From Chloroflexi bacterium UBA4730 (lineage in GTDB: Bacteria > Chloroflexota > Limnocylindria > P2-11E): a stretch of 64,000 nt of DNA. Shown here in pieces: positions 26,879 to 35,519 of the stretch (position 1 is its first letter; every line of letters starts with the position of its first letter). The position numbers and the translations under genes were made by a program. The stretch lies in assembly GCA_002404155.1 (NCBI GenBank), contig DHJC01000057.1, positions 53,825-117,824 on the forward strand, given 5' to 3'. Under the pieces are notes generated by a model. The model saw only the letters and a list, made by a program, of their open reading frames with translations. It searched no databases and was not told the origin of the DNA.

Positions 26879-29308
26879 GTGGACGCTAGCTCTCACGCTG
26901 CCCTAGAGGCGCTGTCGGCCTTCGTTGACGGCGAGCTGGATCCGGCCGAGGGGCATCGGATCCAGACGCATGTCGACGCCTGCGCCAGCTGTTCCGCGCG
27001 CGTCGCGGAGTTCGCGCGGATCTCGAACAGTCTGGCCGTCGGGCAATCGGGGTACCCCGAGTGCGCGCTGATCTCGTCCTTTGTCGACGGCGAGGGGAGC
27101 CTCATCGAGCGCCGGGCGGCCTCATCCCACCTCGGGAGCTGCGCGGCGTGCAGAGCGGCACTCGTTGCGTTCCGCGCGACCGACTCGACGCTCCGCTCGC
27201 TCCCCATGCTGACGCCTTCACCGCGAACCGACGCACATGTTGCCGCGCTCGCCGGAAATGCTCCGATCGGCCGCAGGCCCAAGCTGGGATTCGGATGGGC
27301 GATGCCGCGGATCGCGATCGCCGCGGCCGCGGCAGGCCTGGTCCTGCTGTCGTCGTTGAACACACCTCCCGGTGCACTCTCCCGTCTGCCCGTCGACGGC
27401 GCGCTCGTCGCGTCGGCGCAGCAGGCGGTCTTCAATCCCAGGACGAACACGTTGTATGTGCTCGACGCCGAGCGCGGCGAGGTCGCCGCCGTGGACGCCT
27501 CGACCAGGGTCGAGCAGGCGCGGATCGTCGTCGGCGGCAGGCCGAGCGCCCTCGCGCTCAATGTGACGGCGAACACCGTCCTGGTGCTGGACGGCAGTCA
27601 GAAGCGGTTGACGGAGATCGATGCGTCAAACAACACGGTCGTGTCGGCCGGCCGCATCGACGTCAGCGGCACCCCGACGAGCATGCGCGTCGATCCACAG
27701 GGTCGGATCGTTGTGTCTTCGGTCCTCGCGCCCTCGACCGCAGGGTCCGGCTCGCCGGAGCCTGCGCCCGCAGGTCAAGTGACGGTGTTCGACAGCGCCA
27801 GCAAGCAGGTCGAGTCGGTGAAGACGGTCGATGTCGCTCCCCAATCCGTGGTGTTCGACCCGGCCGGCAAGCGCGCATTGCTCCTCTCCGCTGACGCAAC
27901 GACCGTCGCGGACGCCGCTACCTACCGCGCGATCGATCAGCTGCCGGCGGGCATCGCCGCGACGTTCGATGTGTCGGGCCGACGCATCGCAGTGCTCGCC
28001 GCGCGTGATGGCGCTGCGGAGCTCATGCTCTTCGGCGATGCCGGCACCACGTCCATTCCGATGGTCGGTGTGCCGGTCGCCGTGATCGCTCTTCCGGACG
28101 GTGGCTTCGGTGTCCTGGTCCGCGCCGGGTCCGGCGGACGTATCACGATCGTCGGGCCGGACGCCAAGGTGCGGTCGACGATCGACGTCGCGCTGTCTGG
28201 CAGCGAGATCACGTTCGATGCGGCGACGGCCCGGTTCGCGGTCATCGGTGGCGGTGGTGTCGCGTACGCGACGGTGAGTCCGACCGATGTCGCGGCGGCG
28301 CGGCCGACCGAAGCGAGTGCGCCGTCGGGCGCGCCGTCTCCGACCCCGGTGGCCACTCCCGCTCCCTCACCGTCGCCCGCTGCCCAGCGGTCGCCGGAGC
28401 CGCCCGTAGTCGCTTCGCTCGGATCGGTACCGCCGGGGGCCCAGCTGGCGTGGACTGGCCTGTACCGGCTTGAGGTGCCGGGTAATCACCGACCGCTTCG
28501 GGTTGCCGGATCCGGGGCCCGCATCTGGTTCGTTGACCAGACGATGGCGCTCGCGAGCATTGACACAGCGACAGCCGCGGTGTCCGTTGCGGCGCGCCTT
28601 CCCACGAACTGGACCGTCGGAGACCTTCTTGTCGGTGATCGTCTCGTGGTGGCGATCGATCCGCTGCACGGTCGGGTGGCCGTCTACGACAAGACGCTCG
28701 AGCGCTTCGACCTCTTCGATTTCACGTTCGCCCAGAGCGCGCGTTCCTTCGCGCTTGGGCCGGATGACTGGTTGTGGATGGCGGCTCCCCAAGGCGGGAC
28801 CCTGATCGCGCTGGATGTGCGGGCGAAGCGTGCCCAGGCCGTTGACACGGGGGCGACTGGGATCAGCTCGATCTCCGTCGATAGCGGCGGACGGGTCTCG
28901 TACGCGGATGCCGTGCGGAAGGTGCTCGGCACGTACGACGAGGTCAGCCATCGGCTGAGTGAGGTCCCTCTCGCACGGGTCGGCCGGGTCACAAGCCTAT
29001 TGACCGATGGCGCCGGCAGTCGCTGGGCTGGCACCGATGCGGGTGAGCTGATCGTCCAACGCGCCGACGGCAACTCGAATGTGGTCTTCGCGCCAGGTCC
29101 GATCCAGGTCCTCGAGCTTGACGGCGCAGGCGTTCTCTGGTTCGCAAGCGCGACCGCCGCCGGAGTCGCATTCGGCCCCGCCGCCGATCTCGCACGAGCG
29201 CAGCTTGGGCCCGGTACCCTGACTGGGCTGGCGTTCGATAGCCAGGGATCGGCCTGGGCGGCGGACTCCCGTGACGGCGTATTTTACATCGTGAAAGCCG
29301 CCCGATAG
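26879..29308 (+). CDS. Transmembrane anti-sigma factor with double zinc finger and propeller-like exterior
   Basis: 809 residues. Two zf-HC2 modules lie at about residues 20-45 (HVDACASC) and 66-100 (HLGSCAAC), each with HxxxCxxC. This is the usual anti-sigma fold, here doubled. One transmembrane segment (IAIAAAAAGLVLLSSL) is near residues 141-157. The exterior has YVTN/NHL-like strands from residue 165 to 480 (NTLYVLDAERGEVAAVD, NTVLVLDGSQKRLTEID), a Pro/Ser/Thr linker near 485-515, and a second propeller-like part to the end. The size and extracellular propeller suggest direct sensing of an envelope signal. Cotranscribed with the sigma gene. Confidence 0.88.
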   Translation: MDASSHAALEALSAFVDGELDPAEGHRIQTHVDACASCSARVAEFARISNSLAVGQSGYPECALISSFVDGEGSLIERRAASSHLGSCAACRAALVAFRATDSTLRSLPMLTPSPRTDAHVAALAGNAPIGRRPKLGFGWAMPRIAIAAAAAGLVLLSSLNTPPGALSRLPVDGALVASAQQAVFNPRTNTLYVLDAERGEVAAVDASTRVEQARIVVGGRPSALALNVTANTVLVLDGSQKRLTEIDASNNTVVSAGRIDVSGTPTSMRVDPQGRIVVSSVLAPSTAGSGSPEPAPAGQVTVFDSASKQVESVKTVDVAPQSVVFDPAGKRALLLSADATTVADAATYRAIDQLPAGIAATFDVSGRRIAVLAARDGAAELMLFGDAGTTSIPMVGVPVAVIALPDGGFGVLVRAGSGGRITIVGPDAKVRSTIDVALSGSEITFDAATARFAVIGGGGVAYATVSPTDVAAARPTEASAPSGAPSPTPVATPAPSPSPAAQRSPEPPVVASLGSVPPGAQLAWTGLYRLEVPGNHRPLRVAGSGARIWFVDQTMALASIDTATAAVSVAARLPTNWTVGDLLVGDRLVVAIDPLHGRVAVYDKTLERFDLFDFTFAQSARSFALGPDDWLWMAAPQGGTLIALDVRAKRAQAVDTGATGISSISVDSGGRVSYADAVRKVLGTYDEVSHRLSEVPLARVGRVTSLLTDGAGSRWAGTDAGELIVQRADGNSNVVFAPGPIQVLELDGAGVLWFASATAAGVAFGPAADLARAQLGPGTLTGLAFDSQGSAWAADSRDGVFYIVKAAR

Positions 29309-29381
29309 CAAGATGCGACAAATCGACCCACTCATCCGTCTTTCCAACAGAGCGGGGCCCGTTCACCTGGCCTCCCCCTCG

Positions 29382-29501
29382 GGATCGTGGTACAAAAAGC
29401 GGACGATCCGATGGGGCGGCCCGATGTCACGGGAGCTGCCCGTTTTGTGTGTATCCGACGTTGAAGGGCAGGAGGTGACAGCCGCAGCCACGGATCGCCC
29501 C
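29382..29501 (+). ncRNA. Putative structured leader RNA of the surface-protein gene
   Basis: Nested complementary stems are visible: GGATCGT/ACGATCC (29382-29388/29403-29409), GGGGCG/CGCCCC (29413-29418/29496-29501), TGTCAC/GTGACA (29425-29430/29475-29480) and CTGCCC/GGGCAG (29436-29441/29466-29471) closing a 24-base loop. CGATCCG (29404-29410) can instead pair with CGGATCG (29491-29497), which excludes the first hairpin and disrupts part of the outer stem. It sits 86 bases before the start of the downstream gene. It does not match c-di-GMP, c-di-AMP or THF riboswitch consensus as I recall them. Confidence 0.5.
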
Positions 29502-29587
29502 CAAAGGTAGGTAGCGCACGTTTCCTCGCGGACCCCCGATCACCTAGGGTTCATTCAGGACCACCACAACAAAAGGAAGGACACCTC

Positions 29588-31426
29588 ATGCTAAAGAAGA
29601 TCTTCACTGCGATCACGGCACTGGCCCTCGTCGCGACCTTGCTCGCCGGCACCGCCGGACCGGCCGCGGCGGCATCGGGCTACGACTCGGCCTACTTCGG
29701 CGAGTCTGCGTTCCTCACCCTGGCGCCAGGTGCGTCAGGGCAGTTCGCCGTCGGCTTCAACAACACGGGCAGCACGGGCTGGCTCGTTGGCTCATCGAGC
29801 CAGGTCGACCTCACGGTCTGCCTCGCGGACAAGCTCACCTGCAACGTGACGTCGCCGAACGCGGCGTTCGCGAGCAGCTGGCTCTCCTCGACCGCGTACG
29901 CCACGACCTCGACGACGTACGTCGGGCCGGGCCAGACGGGATTCTTCGTGTACAACATCACGGCCCCGGCCGCGGCCGCTGCAGGCACGTATCGCTTCAA
30001 CGGCGATCTCGCCCTGCACAACACCGCGTCGATGATCCACCAGCAGGGGTACTACCAGGACAGTGACGTCGCGTCGCTCGTCGCGGCTCCGACGATCACG
30101 TCGCTGACCCCGAACTCCGGCACGAGCGCTGGCGGCACTGCGGTGACCGTCGCCGGCACGGGCTTCGTGTGCACCCCGGCGACTCCGACGGTCATGTTCG
30201 GCACCGCTGCCGGCACCGTCACGAGCTGCGGCGCAACCTCGATCACGGTGACCTCGCCGGCCCACGCCGTCGGCGTGGTGTCGGTCACGGTCAACAACGC
30301 TGGGGGCGCCGCCTCCAACGGGCTTGACTACACCTACGCCGACCTCACCGCCCCGACCTTCAACAGCGTCACCGCGATCGGCAACACCCTGACCCTCACG
30401 TTCTCCGAGGCGGTCTGCAAGGTGATCGCCACGGCGTTCGCGGCAACCGACTACTTCATCACCGTCAATGGCGTCCCGGACGCCGCGACGGGCGACAACC
30501 TGGCTAACTGCGATTCCGCTACGGCCGCCACCAATGGCGTCACGAGCTACATCGTCACAGTCGCGACCGCATTCAACAACGGCGATACCGTCAGCGTGAC
30601 CCTCACCGCCCTGGGCGCGGCCAAGGTCCAGGACGCCGCTGGGAACGCCTCGTCGGCTCAGACCCGCACCGCGACCGCCACGGCCGACACGACCAAGCCG
30701 TCGATCAGCACCGCGGCCGCGACCTCGACAACGACGATCAAGCTGACCTACACCCAGGCGGTCCGCTGCACCACTGCCGGCGGCACGCTTACACAGTTCA
30801 GCATCACGAGCTCGACCGGCACGCCGGCTGCTCAGAACCCGACCAGCACCACCTGCTCGACTTCGCTGACCGGTAGCACGACGATCACCCTCACCTTCGC
30901 GAACGCGGTCAGCACCTCGGGCACCGTGATCTACACCGCAGGTCTGGTCCCGGTCCAGGATCTCGTTGGCAACACCGCGACGAGCCCCCAGACCGTCAGC
31001 TTCAACGCGTTCGTTGCTGACACGACTCGTCCGCTCTCTGAGGACATCCGTGTCAAGACCAGCGCTGGCTTGAGTGCCACCCTCGACACCGGTGACGTGT
31101 TCACCGTTGCCTTCAACGAGGTCATGCTTGCGCCAACTACTGGCGCCAAGATCCGCCTCACCGACGCGGATGGCACGGTCGCGGACGTTACCTGCGGCAC
31201 GAACGCCACCTGCACCCTCAGCGGGGCGGACACCACGATCGGTGGTGTGGTGTACCCGAGCGGTCAGGTCATCACGGTCACGATGACCGCTGATCCGACC
31301 ATCGTCACGGCGGGCACCATCGCCGGCCTCGCGATCCCAGCGACTGTCATTGACAGCGGCGGGATCACCGACACATCTGCCAACACGTGGGACATCGTCA
31401 ACAGCCCGGATAAGACGCTGAACTAG
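29588..31426 (+). CDS. Secreted surface-layer-like protein with IPT/TIG and SbsA-type Ig-like domains
   Basis: 612-residue exported protein. A strong AAGGAAGG lies before the ATG, and the signal peptide is LKKIFTAITALALVATLLAG, ending near AAAASG. Residues 30-165 form a beta-rich domain with one Cys pair. Residues 166-255 are IPT/TIG-like (ITSLTPNSGTSAGGTAVTVAG). Three further ~100-residue modules have LTLTFSEAVC, IKLTYTQAV and FTVAFNEVM, the pattern of SbsA/Big_5 Ig-like domains. The Thr/Ser-rich low-charge composition and strong translation signals suggest an abundant exported protein, perhaps S-layer or fibre. A good terminator follows. Confidence 0.82.
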   Translation: MLKKIFTAITALALVATLLAGTAGPAAAASGYDSAYFGESAFLTLAPGASGQFAVGFNNTGSTGWLVGSSSQVDLTVCLADKLTCNVTSPNAAFASSWLSSTAYATTSTTYVGPGQTGFFVYNITAPAAAAAGTYRFNGDLALHNTASMIHQQGYYQDSDVASLVAAPTITSLTPNSGTSAGGTAVTVAGTGFVCTPATPTVMFGTAAGTVTSCGATSITVTSPAHAVGVVSVTVNNAGGAASNGLDYTYADLTAPTFNSVTAIGNTLTLTFSEAVCKVIATAFAATDYFITVNGVPDAATGDNLANCDSATAATNGVTSYIVTVATAFNNGDTVSVTLTALGAAKVQDAAGNASSAQTRTATATADTTKPSISTAAATSTTTIKLTYTQAVRCTTAGGTLTQFSITSSTGTPAAQNPTSTTCSTSLTGSTTITLTFANAVSTSGTVIYTAGLVPVQDLVGNTATSPQTVSFNAFVADTTRPLSEDIRVKTSAGLSATLDTGDVFTVAFNEVMLAPTTGAKIRLTDADGTVADVTCGTNATCTLSGADTTIGGVVYPSGQVITVTMTADPTIVTAGTIAGLAIPATVIDSGGITDTSANTWDIVNSPDKTLN

Positions 31427-31453
31427 CGTCGAGTCCATCGCGTAGCGACCTGG

Positions 31454-31481
31454 AGAGGGGCAGCCGCAAGGCTGCCCCTCT
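31454..31481 (+). terminator. Intrinsic terminator
   Basis: AGAGGGGCAGCC and GGCTGCCCCTCT pair perfectly (12 bp) around GCAA, followed by TTCTT. It ends the surface-protein transcript. It also forms the insertion-site hairpin for the group IIC intron that begins a few bases downstream. Confidence 0.9.
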
Positions 31482-31486
31482 TTCTT

Positions 31487-33195
31487 GGCGCGCCCGGCAT
31501 GAACGTTGACCTGGAGGTGCAAGTCCTCTGCGGGGGTGGCAGCCCCAACCGCGAGCCAGTGGGGCAAGGGCGTCACCGCGAGGTGAGGTCCGAAGGAAGC
31601 CCGAGGCAAGCCGCACGAGCGGAGGAACACGAACTCGGTATGGAGGTCGTCATGGTTGGGCGAGATCGCCAACGAGATCGAAGCCCACGGCTGCCAAGGG
31701 CCATGGCGATAGACCGAGCCGTTGGGTGCGAGATGGTCAGCGTCCGTACCCGGGGAGACCTGCCGTGAACGCGAGCGGTGCTCGCACCCCGCGCTCGCAC
31801 GACGCGGCTGAGGCGGCAGGAGTCAGCAGCGGCCACCGTACCGGCGGATCGTCGTCCACGCGCCGGGACGGGCCGAACGACAGGCGCGACCGGAAGCATG
31901 GCGAGCTCGCCGGACCGGCGATGACGCAGCTACCCCTGAACTGGGGCCAGGGTGGCTCGGGAGCGGTGAAGCCGCACGCGACCATCGCTGGGTGGAGCCG
32001 GTCTGCGGCGCGGACCGAGGCCACGGTCAGGACACTCGCGAGCATTCGGCTGGAAGATGCGCTGGAGCGGACGAACCTCCAGCGGGCCCTGCGCCGCGTG
32101 GAGCAAAACGCGGACGCTCCAGGGATCGACGGCACGACGGTCGATGCGCGTTCGACCGTACGTGCGCGAACACTGGCCGCGCATCGCGCGATCACTCCTG
32201 GATGGGAGCGATCGGCCAATCCCCGTCCGCCGCGTCTTCATCCCGACGGCGAGCGGCGGCACGCGGCCGTTGGGTATCCCGACGGCACTGGACCGCTTCC
32301 TCCAGCAGGCCCTACTGCACGCGCTGGAGCCCCGCTTCGATCGCGAGTTCTCACCGCACAGCTACGGCGTCCGTCCCGGCAAGCGTGCGCACCAGGCCGT
32401 GAGAGCGGCCACGGCGCACATCGCGGCCGGATACAGCGTCGTCGTGGATATCGACCGTGCGTCGTTCTTTGACCGGGTCAACCACGACGTGCTGATGGGA
32501 CGCCTCGCCAAGCGGATCGGGGACAGACGAATCCTGAGGCTCATCCGCCGCTCTCTCGACGCCGGGGTGATGGTCGAGGGCCTGAAGGTCCGGAGGATGG
32601 AGGGTACGCCGCAAGGCGGACCGCTCTCGCCGCTCTTGGCCACCGTGCTCCTGGACGGCCTCGACAAAGAGCTCGGGCGGCGGGGCCATCGTTTCGTGCG
32701 CTACGCCGACGACTGCAACGCGTACGTGCGGAGCCGTCGTGCGGGCGAGCGCGTGATGGCCGGGCTGCGGCAGTTCCTTTCACGACGACTCACGCTGCAG
32801 CTGAACGAGGCACAGCGCGCGGTGGACCACGCCACCCGGCGCGGCTTCCTCGGCGTTTCCTTCCATGGCCGGGAGCATCTCAAGGTGCGCCTGGACCGGG
32901 AGAGCCTGCGGCGCGTCAACGCAGTCATCCGCCAGCACACCCGCAGGGCCCGGAGCATCTCGATGTCTGAGCGGATCCGGCGGCTCAACGAATACCTCGT
33001 GGGCTGGCTGGGCTACGTCGCTTTGGCCGAGACGCCGAGCGTCTTCGAAGAGCTGGACCAGTGGCTGCGGCGACGGCTACGAGCCTGCCGCTGGAAGGAA
33101 TGGACGCGCGGCCGCACACGCGACCGCATGCTCCGGAAGCTCGGCCTTCCGCGGGGGACCGCCGTTCAGGGGTTCTCCAAGAAAGGTCCGTGGCC
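31487..33195 (+). mobile_element. Degenerate group IIC intron, 3' end lost
   Basis: The element starts GCGCGCCCGGCATG just after the terminator, close to the GTGCGCCCGGCATG 5' end of bacterial class C introns, which insert downstream of terminator hairpins. Domain I features such as GGTGCAAGTCC, GGCAAGGGCG and GGTCCGAAGGAAGCC follow. The reverse transcriptase lies in domain IV. Sequence continuity breaks near 33195 inside the C-terminal GPW motif, and no domain V or VI is found downstream, so the ribozyme cannot splice. The 5' boundary is uncertain by a few bases. Confidence 0.8.
31921..33195 (+). pseudogene. Group IIC intron reverse transcriptase/maturase, frameshifted and truncated
   Basis: Reading begins MTQLPLNWGQGG and continues through NLQRALRRVEQNADAPGIDG in one frame to about 32150. 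There one extra base shifts the frame to RPYVREHWPRI. The second frame holds RT blocks HSYGVRPGKRAHQAV, VVDIDRASFFDRVNHD, GTPQGGPLSPLLATVLLD and the catalytic FVRYADDCN, then the maturase X domain to FSKKGPW. No HNH endonuclease is present, as usual for class C. After GPW the sequence turns into methyltransferase-derived sequence. The catalytic core is intact in sequence, but the frameshift and truncation mark a dead gene. Confidence 0.88.
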
Positions 33196-33708
33196 ACGTC
33201 GGCCCGACGGAGCACGCAGTACAGGGCCTCGCGAGGGCTGTACGCCCCGGAGGCGTCCTGCTCATCTATCTCTACTACGCGCTCGATGGCCGCTCGCGTG
33301 CGTATCGGGCGCTGTACCGCGGATCAAGATGCCGTGCGCCGTGTCTCATCCAGGCTGCCCCAGTCGCTACTCGTCGGTCTGACGACTGCCCTGGCCTTGA
33401 TGGTGTACTACCCATTGGCGCGTCTCGCGCGACTCTTGCGTACCGTCGGGCTGCGGAGGCTGGCAGATCCACTGCCGCTCAGTTTCTACGCGGATCTGTC
33501 GTTCGCGACAATACGTAATGACAGCCTCGATCGCTTCGGCACGACGTTGGAGAAGCGCTTCACCCGAGCGGAGATTCGTCAGTTACTCGAGGGCGCGCAG
33601 CTTCGCGATGTCGTCGTGTCGGCGCGGCCCGCCCTACTGGCACGCAGCCAGGCGAGCTCCAGGTGTTTTGATCCGGAGCCCATGATCGCCGTCACCCGAA
33701 CCGCCTGA
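33196..33708 (+). pseudogene. 3' remnant of a SAM-dependent methyltransferase, frameshifted
   Basis: Sequence after the intron junction reads HVGPTEHAVQGLARAVRPGG then VLLIYLYYALDGRSRAYRAL, the post-motif region of class I methyltransferases seen in sugar clusters. Near 33320 the frame changes to AVRRVSSRLPQSLLVG, continuing with YYPLARLARLLRTVG, PLPLSFYADLSFATIRND, SLDRFGTTLEKRFTRAEI and a normal end at 33708. The SAM-binding N-terminal half is missing, apparently deleted together with the 3' end of the intron. It lies just upstream of the deoxysugar cassette and was probably part of it. Confidence 0.75.
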
Positions 33709-33756
33709 TTCGCCGCGTCCGAAGATCGATCGCACGCCCGCCTGCCCAGTTGGGCT

Positions 33757-33878
33757 TCGCCTGCGCGTCCGTCACGAGGGCGTCCATGTCCGCGATGGCC
33801 GTGTCGACGATCGTCTTGATGTTCGCATCGAGGGTCGTGCGCTCGGCCACGATGACGCGCCCTCCTGGCTCGGCGTCG
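33757..33878 (-). pseudogene. Duplicated fragment of the secreted-protein gene at 41340-42071
   Basis: About 120 bases match 41453-41575 with only some four differences, one of them a single-base deletion. On the minus strand it encodes the LDANIKTIVDTAIADM region of that protein. No start or signal peptide is attached. High identity points to recent duplication or recombination. Confidence 0.85.
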
Positions 33879-33906
33879 CGTCGCCGCCGCCTCTCCTATT
33901 TTTCGG

Positions 33907-33912
33907 TAGGCT
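33907..33912 (+). promoter_or_regulatory. -10 element TAGGCT, leaderless type
   Basis: TAGGCT ends 6 bases before the ATG at 33919. The same hexamer and spacing stand before the ECF sigma gene, and the same hexamer with 7 bases before the hydrolase gene at 46927. Confidence 0.45.
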
Positions 33913-33918
33913 TTTCCA

Positions 33919-34190
33919 ATGCTCCCTCGGATCCGTCGTACGCCCTGGTGGCCGTTCGCCCTGCTCCTCGTCGTCGTCGGTCGAACACGCAGGACGCCGC
34001 CGATGCTGCCGTCCCGGTCCCGAACGCGCATGCTCGCATCGGTGCCGCGGAGATCGGCAGCGATACCGCGAGCGGGAGCATGGTCATGGCCCCCGCACCG
34101 CCGAAGGGCACCCAGATCCTGAAGCAGCCGGGATCGGACTGCCCGCCGCTTCCGTCGCCGAGTCCCGCGCCCGGTCTCCCTAAGCAGTAG
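33919..34190 (+). pseudogene. Frameshifted small exported protein
   Basis: MLPRIRRTPWWPFALLLVVV looks like a signal peptide. At the GTCGTCGTC run near 33975-33985 the sensible frame shifts to SNTQDAADAAVPVPNAHARI, continuing to KGTQILKQPG and CPPLPSPSPAPG before a TAG at 34188. The ending resembles KGTQGCPPLPTPSP of the protein at 44049-44717, so the two are probably related. A slip in the GTC run would restore one ~90-residue protein; a sequencing error is also possible. Confidence 0.55.
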
Positions 34191-34260
34191 TGCTCCCGCA
34201 CGGGCGCGGTCTCGCCGACCTACCGCCGCCACACCTCGCCGCTGCGATCCGCTCCCGGAT

Positions 34261-34266
34261 AGGAGG
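34261..34266 (+). promoter_or_regulatory. Strong Shine-Dalgarno AGGAGG
   Basis: AGGAGG is placed for a start at about 34272-34276, where the in-frame codon is ACG. No ATG, GTG or TTG in the right frame lies within range; the first ATG is 90 bases downstream. Confidence 0.6.
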
Positions 34267-34271
34267 AACGT

Positions 34272-35519
34272 ACGGCGCCGCCTGATCACGTCACGCGGGA
34301 GACGTGCCGGATCTGCGGTGGCACGGAGCTCTGGACGTTCCTCGACCTGGGGACGATGCCGCTTGCTAATGCCCTCATCGCACCCGAGCAGGTTCGCGAG
34401 CCCGAGCCGGCGTACCCGCTCGTCGCGGCGCGCTGCGCGTCGTGCGGTGAAGTACAGCTCACGGTCGTCGTCAGGCCGGACGTCCTCTTCGCGCACTACC
34501 TCTACGCCTCGTCCGCCTCGGCGCCGTTGCTCACGCACTTCGACGCATACGCCGCTGACGTGGCGGAGCGGTTCGCGCCACGTGGGTCGCTCGTCGTCGA
34601 GCTTGGCAGCAACGACGGCGTGCTGCTGCGCCCGCTGAAGAGCCGTGGGTTGATCGTCGTCGGCGTCGAGCCGGCGACCAACCTCGCTGACGTGGCGAAC
34701 GCCGCTGGCCTGACCACCGTGAACGACTTCTTCTCTGAGGCCGTGGCGCGTGCCATCCGTCGCTCCCGCGGCGCGGCCAAAGCCGTGATCGCCAACAACG
34801 TGCTTGCGCACATCGATGACCTCGGCGACGTCCTGCGCGGGCTCGACGCGCTGCTGTCCGACGACGGCGTGTTCGTGGCCGAGGTCCCGTACCTCGGCGA
34901 TCTCATCGAGCACGTCGAGTACGACACCATCTATCACGAGCACCTGTCGTACTTCGCGATCGCGCCGCTGGCGCGGCTGTTCGACCTCGCGAGCATGGAG
35001 CTCTTCGACGTCCGGCATCTGCCGATCCACGGCGGATCGATCCGCATCTTCGCCGGACGCAAAGGCAGGCACGCGCCGACCGAGGAGCTGCCGCGAATGC
35101 TCGCGGCCGAGGAGCGCGCGGGGCTCGGCGATCCGGAGACGTACCGCCGGTTCGACGAGCGCGTCCGCGCATCACGCACGGCGCTGCGTGAGCTCATCAT
35201 CGCGGAGCGCGGCCGCGGCGCGCGCGTCGCGGCGCTGGGGGCGACGGCGAAGGGCAACACGCTGCTCAACTACTGCCGGCTCGGTCCGGCGGAGGTCGAG
35301 TACATCGGCGACTCGACGCGGCTGAAGCAGGGACTCCTGACGCCGGGGATGCACATCCCGGTCGTCGCGGAGGCGAAACTGAAGGATGACCGACCTGAGC
35401 TCATCCTGCTGCTCGCCTGGAATTACGCTGACGCGATCGTGCCGCGGTATCGCGACTACCTCGAGGCTGGTGGTCGGTTCATCCACCCCATCCCGCTCGC
35501 GCGGATCATCGGCGAATGA
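34272..35519 (+). CDS. Deoxysugar C-methyltransferase with N-terminal zinc site
   Basis: Class I SAM methyltransferase of the NovU/TylC3/EvaC type, expected to methylate carbon 3 or 5 of a dTDP-4-keto sugar. From the proposed ACG start the protein has a zinc site with CRIC and CASC pairs, then the SAM motif VVELGSNDGVLLRPL, a post-motif with NNVLAHIDD, YHEHLSYF, and the C-terminal domain with GATAKGNTLLNYCRLG and HPIPLARIIGE. The first normal start, ATG 34356, would remove the first CxxC pair, which all relatives keep. The start choice is thus uncertain (finding listed). The stop overlaps rfbA as ATGA. Confidence 0.85.
   Translation, partial: TAPPDHVTRETCRICGGTELWTFLDLGTMPLANALIAPEQVREPEPAYPLVAARCASCGEVQLTVVVRPDVLFAHYLYASSASAPLLTHFDAYAADVAERFAPRGSLVVELGSNDGVLLRPLKSRGLIVVGVEPATNLADVANAAGLTTVNDFFSEAVARAIRRSRGAAKAVIANNVLAHIDDLGDVLRGLDALLSDDGVFVAEVPYLGDLIEHVEYDTIYHEHLSYFAIAPLARLFDLASMELFDVRHLPIHGGSIRIFAGRKGRHAPTEELPRMLAAEERAGLGDPETYRRFDERVRASRTALRELIIAERGRGARVAALGATAKGNTLLNYCRLGPAEVEYIGDSTRLKQGLLTPGMHIPVVAEAKLKDDRPELILLLAWNYADAIVPRYRDYLEAGGRFIHPIPLARIIGE

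Noticed and set aside
29382..29501. Identification of the leader as a c-di-GMP (GEMM) riboswitch because GGTAGGTAGC follows at 29506
   Set aside because: Only that short string resembles the consensus; the other conserved core segments and the GEMM stem arrangement are absent.
31726..31920. Extended N-terminus of the first intron reverse transcriptase starting at 31726
   Set aside because: This part lies in the ribozyme domains and has no similarity to class C intron proteins; the protein-like sequence starts at 31921.
33579..35072. Long open frame on the minus strand opposite the methyltransferase
   Set aside because: The plus strand encodes a recognisable methyltransferase; the minus frame is Arg/Asp/Val-rich with no motif, as expected from GC-rich third positions. 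The same applies to the long opposite-strand frames over 20353-21861 and 57985-60816.
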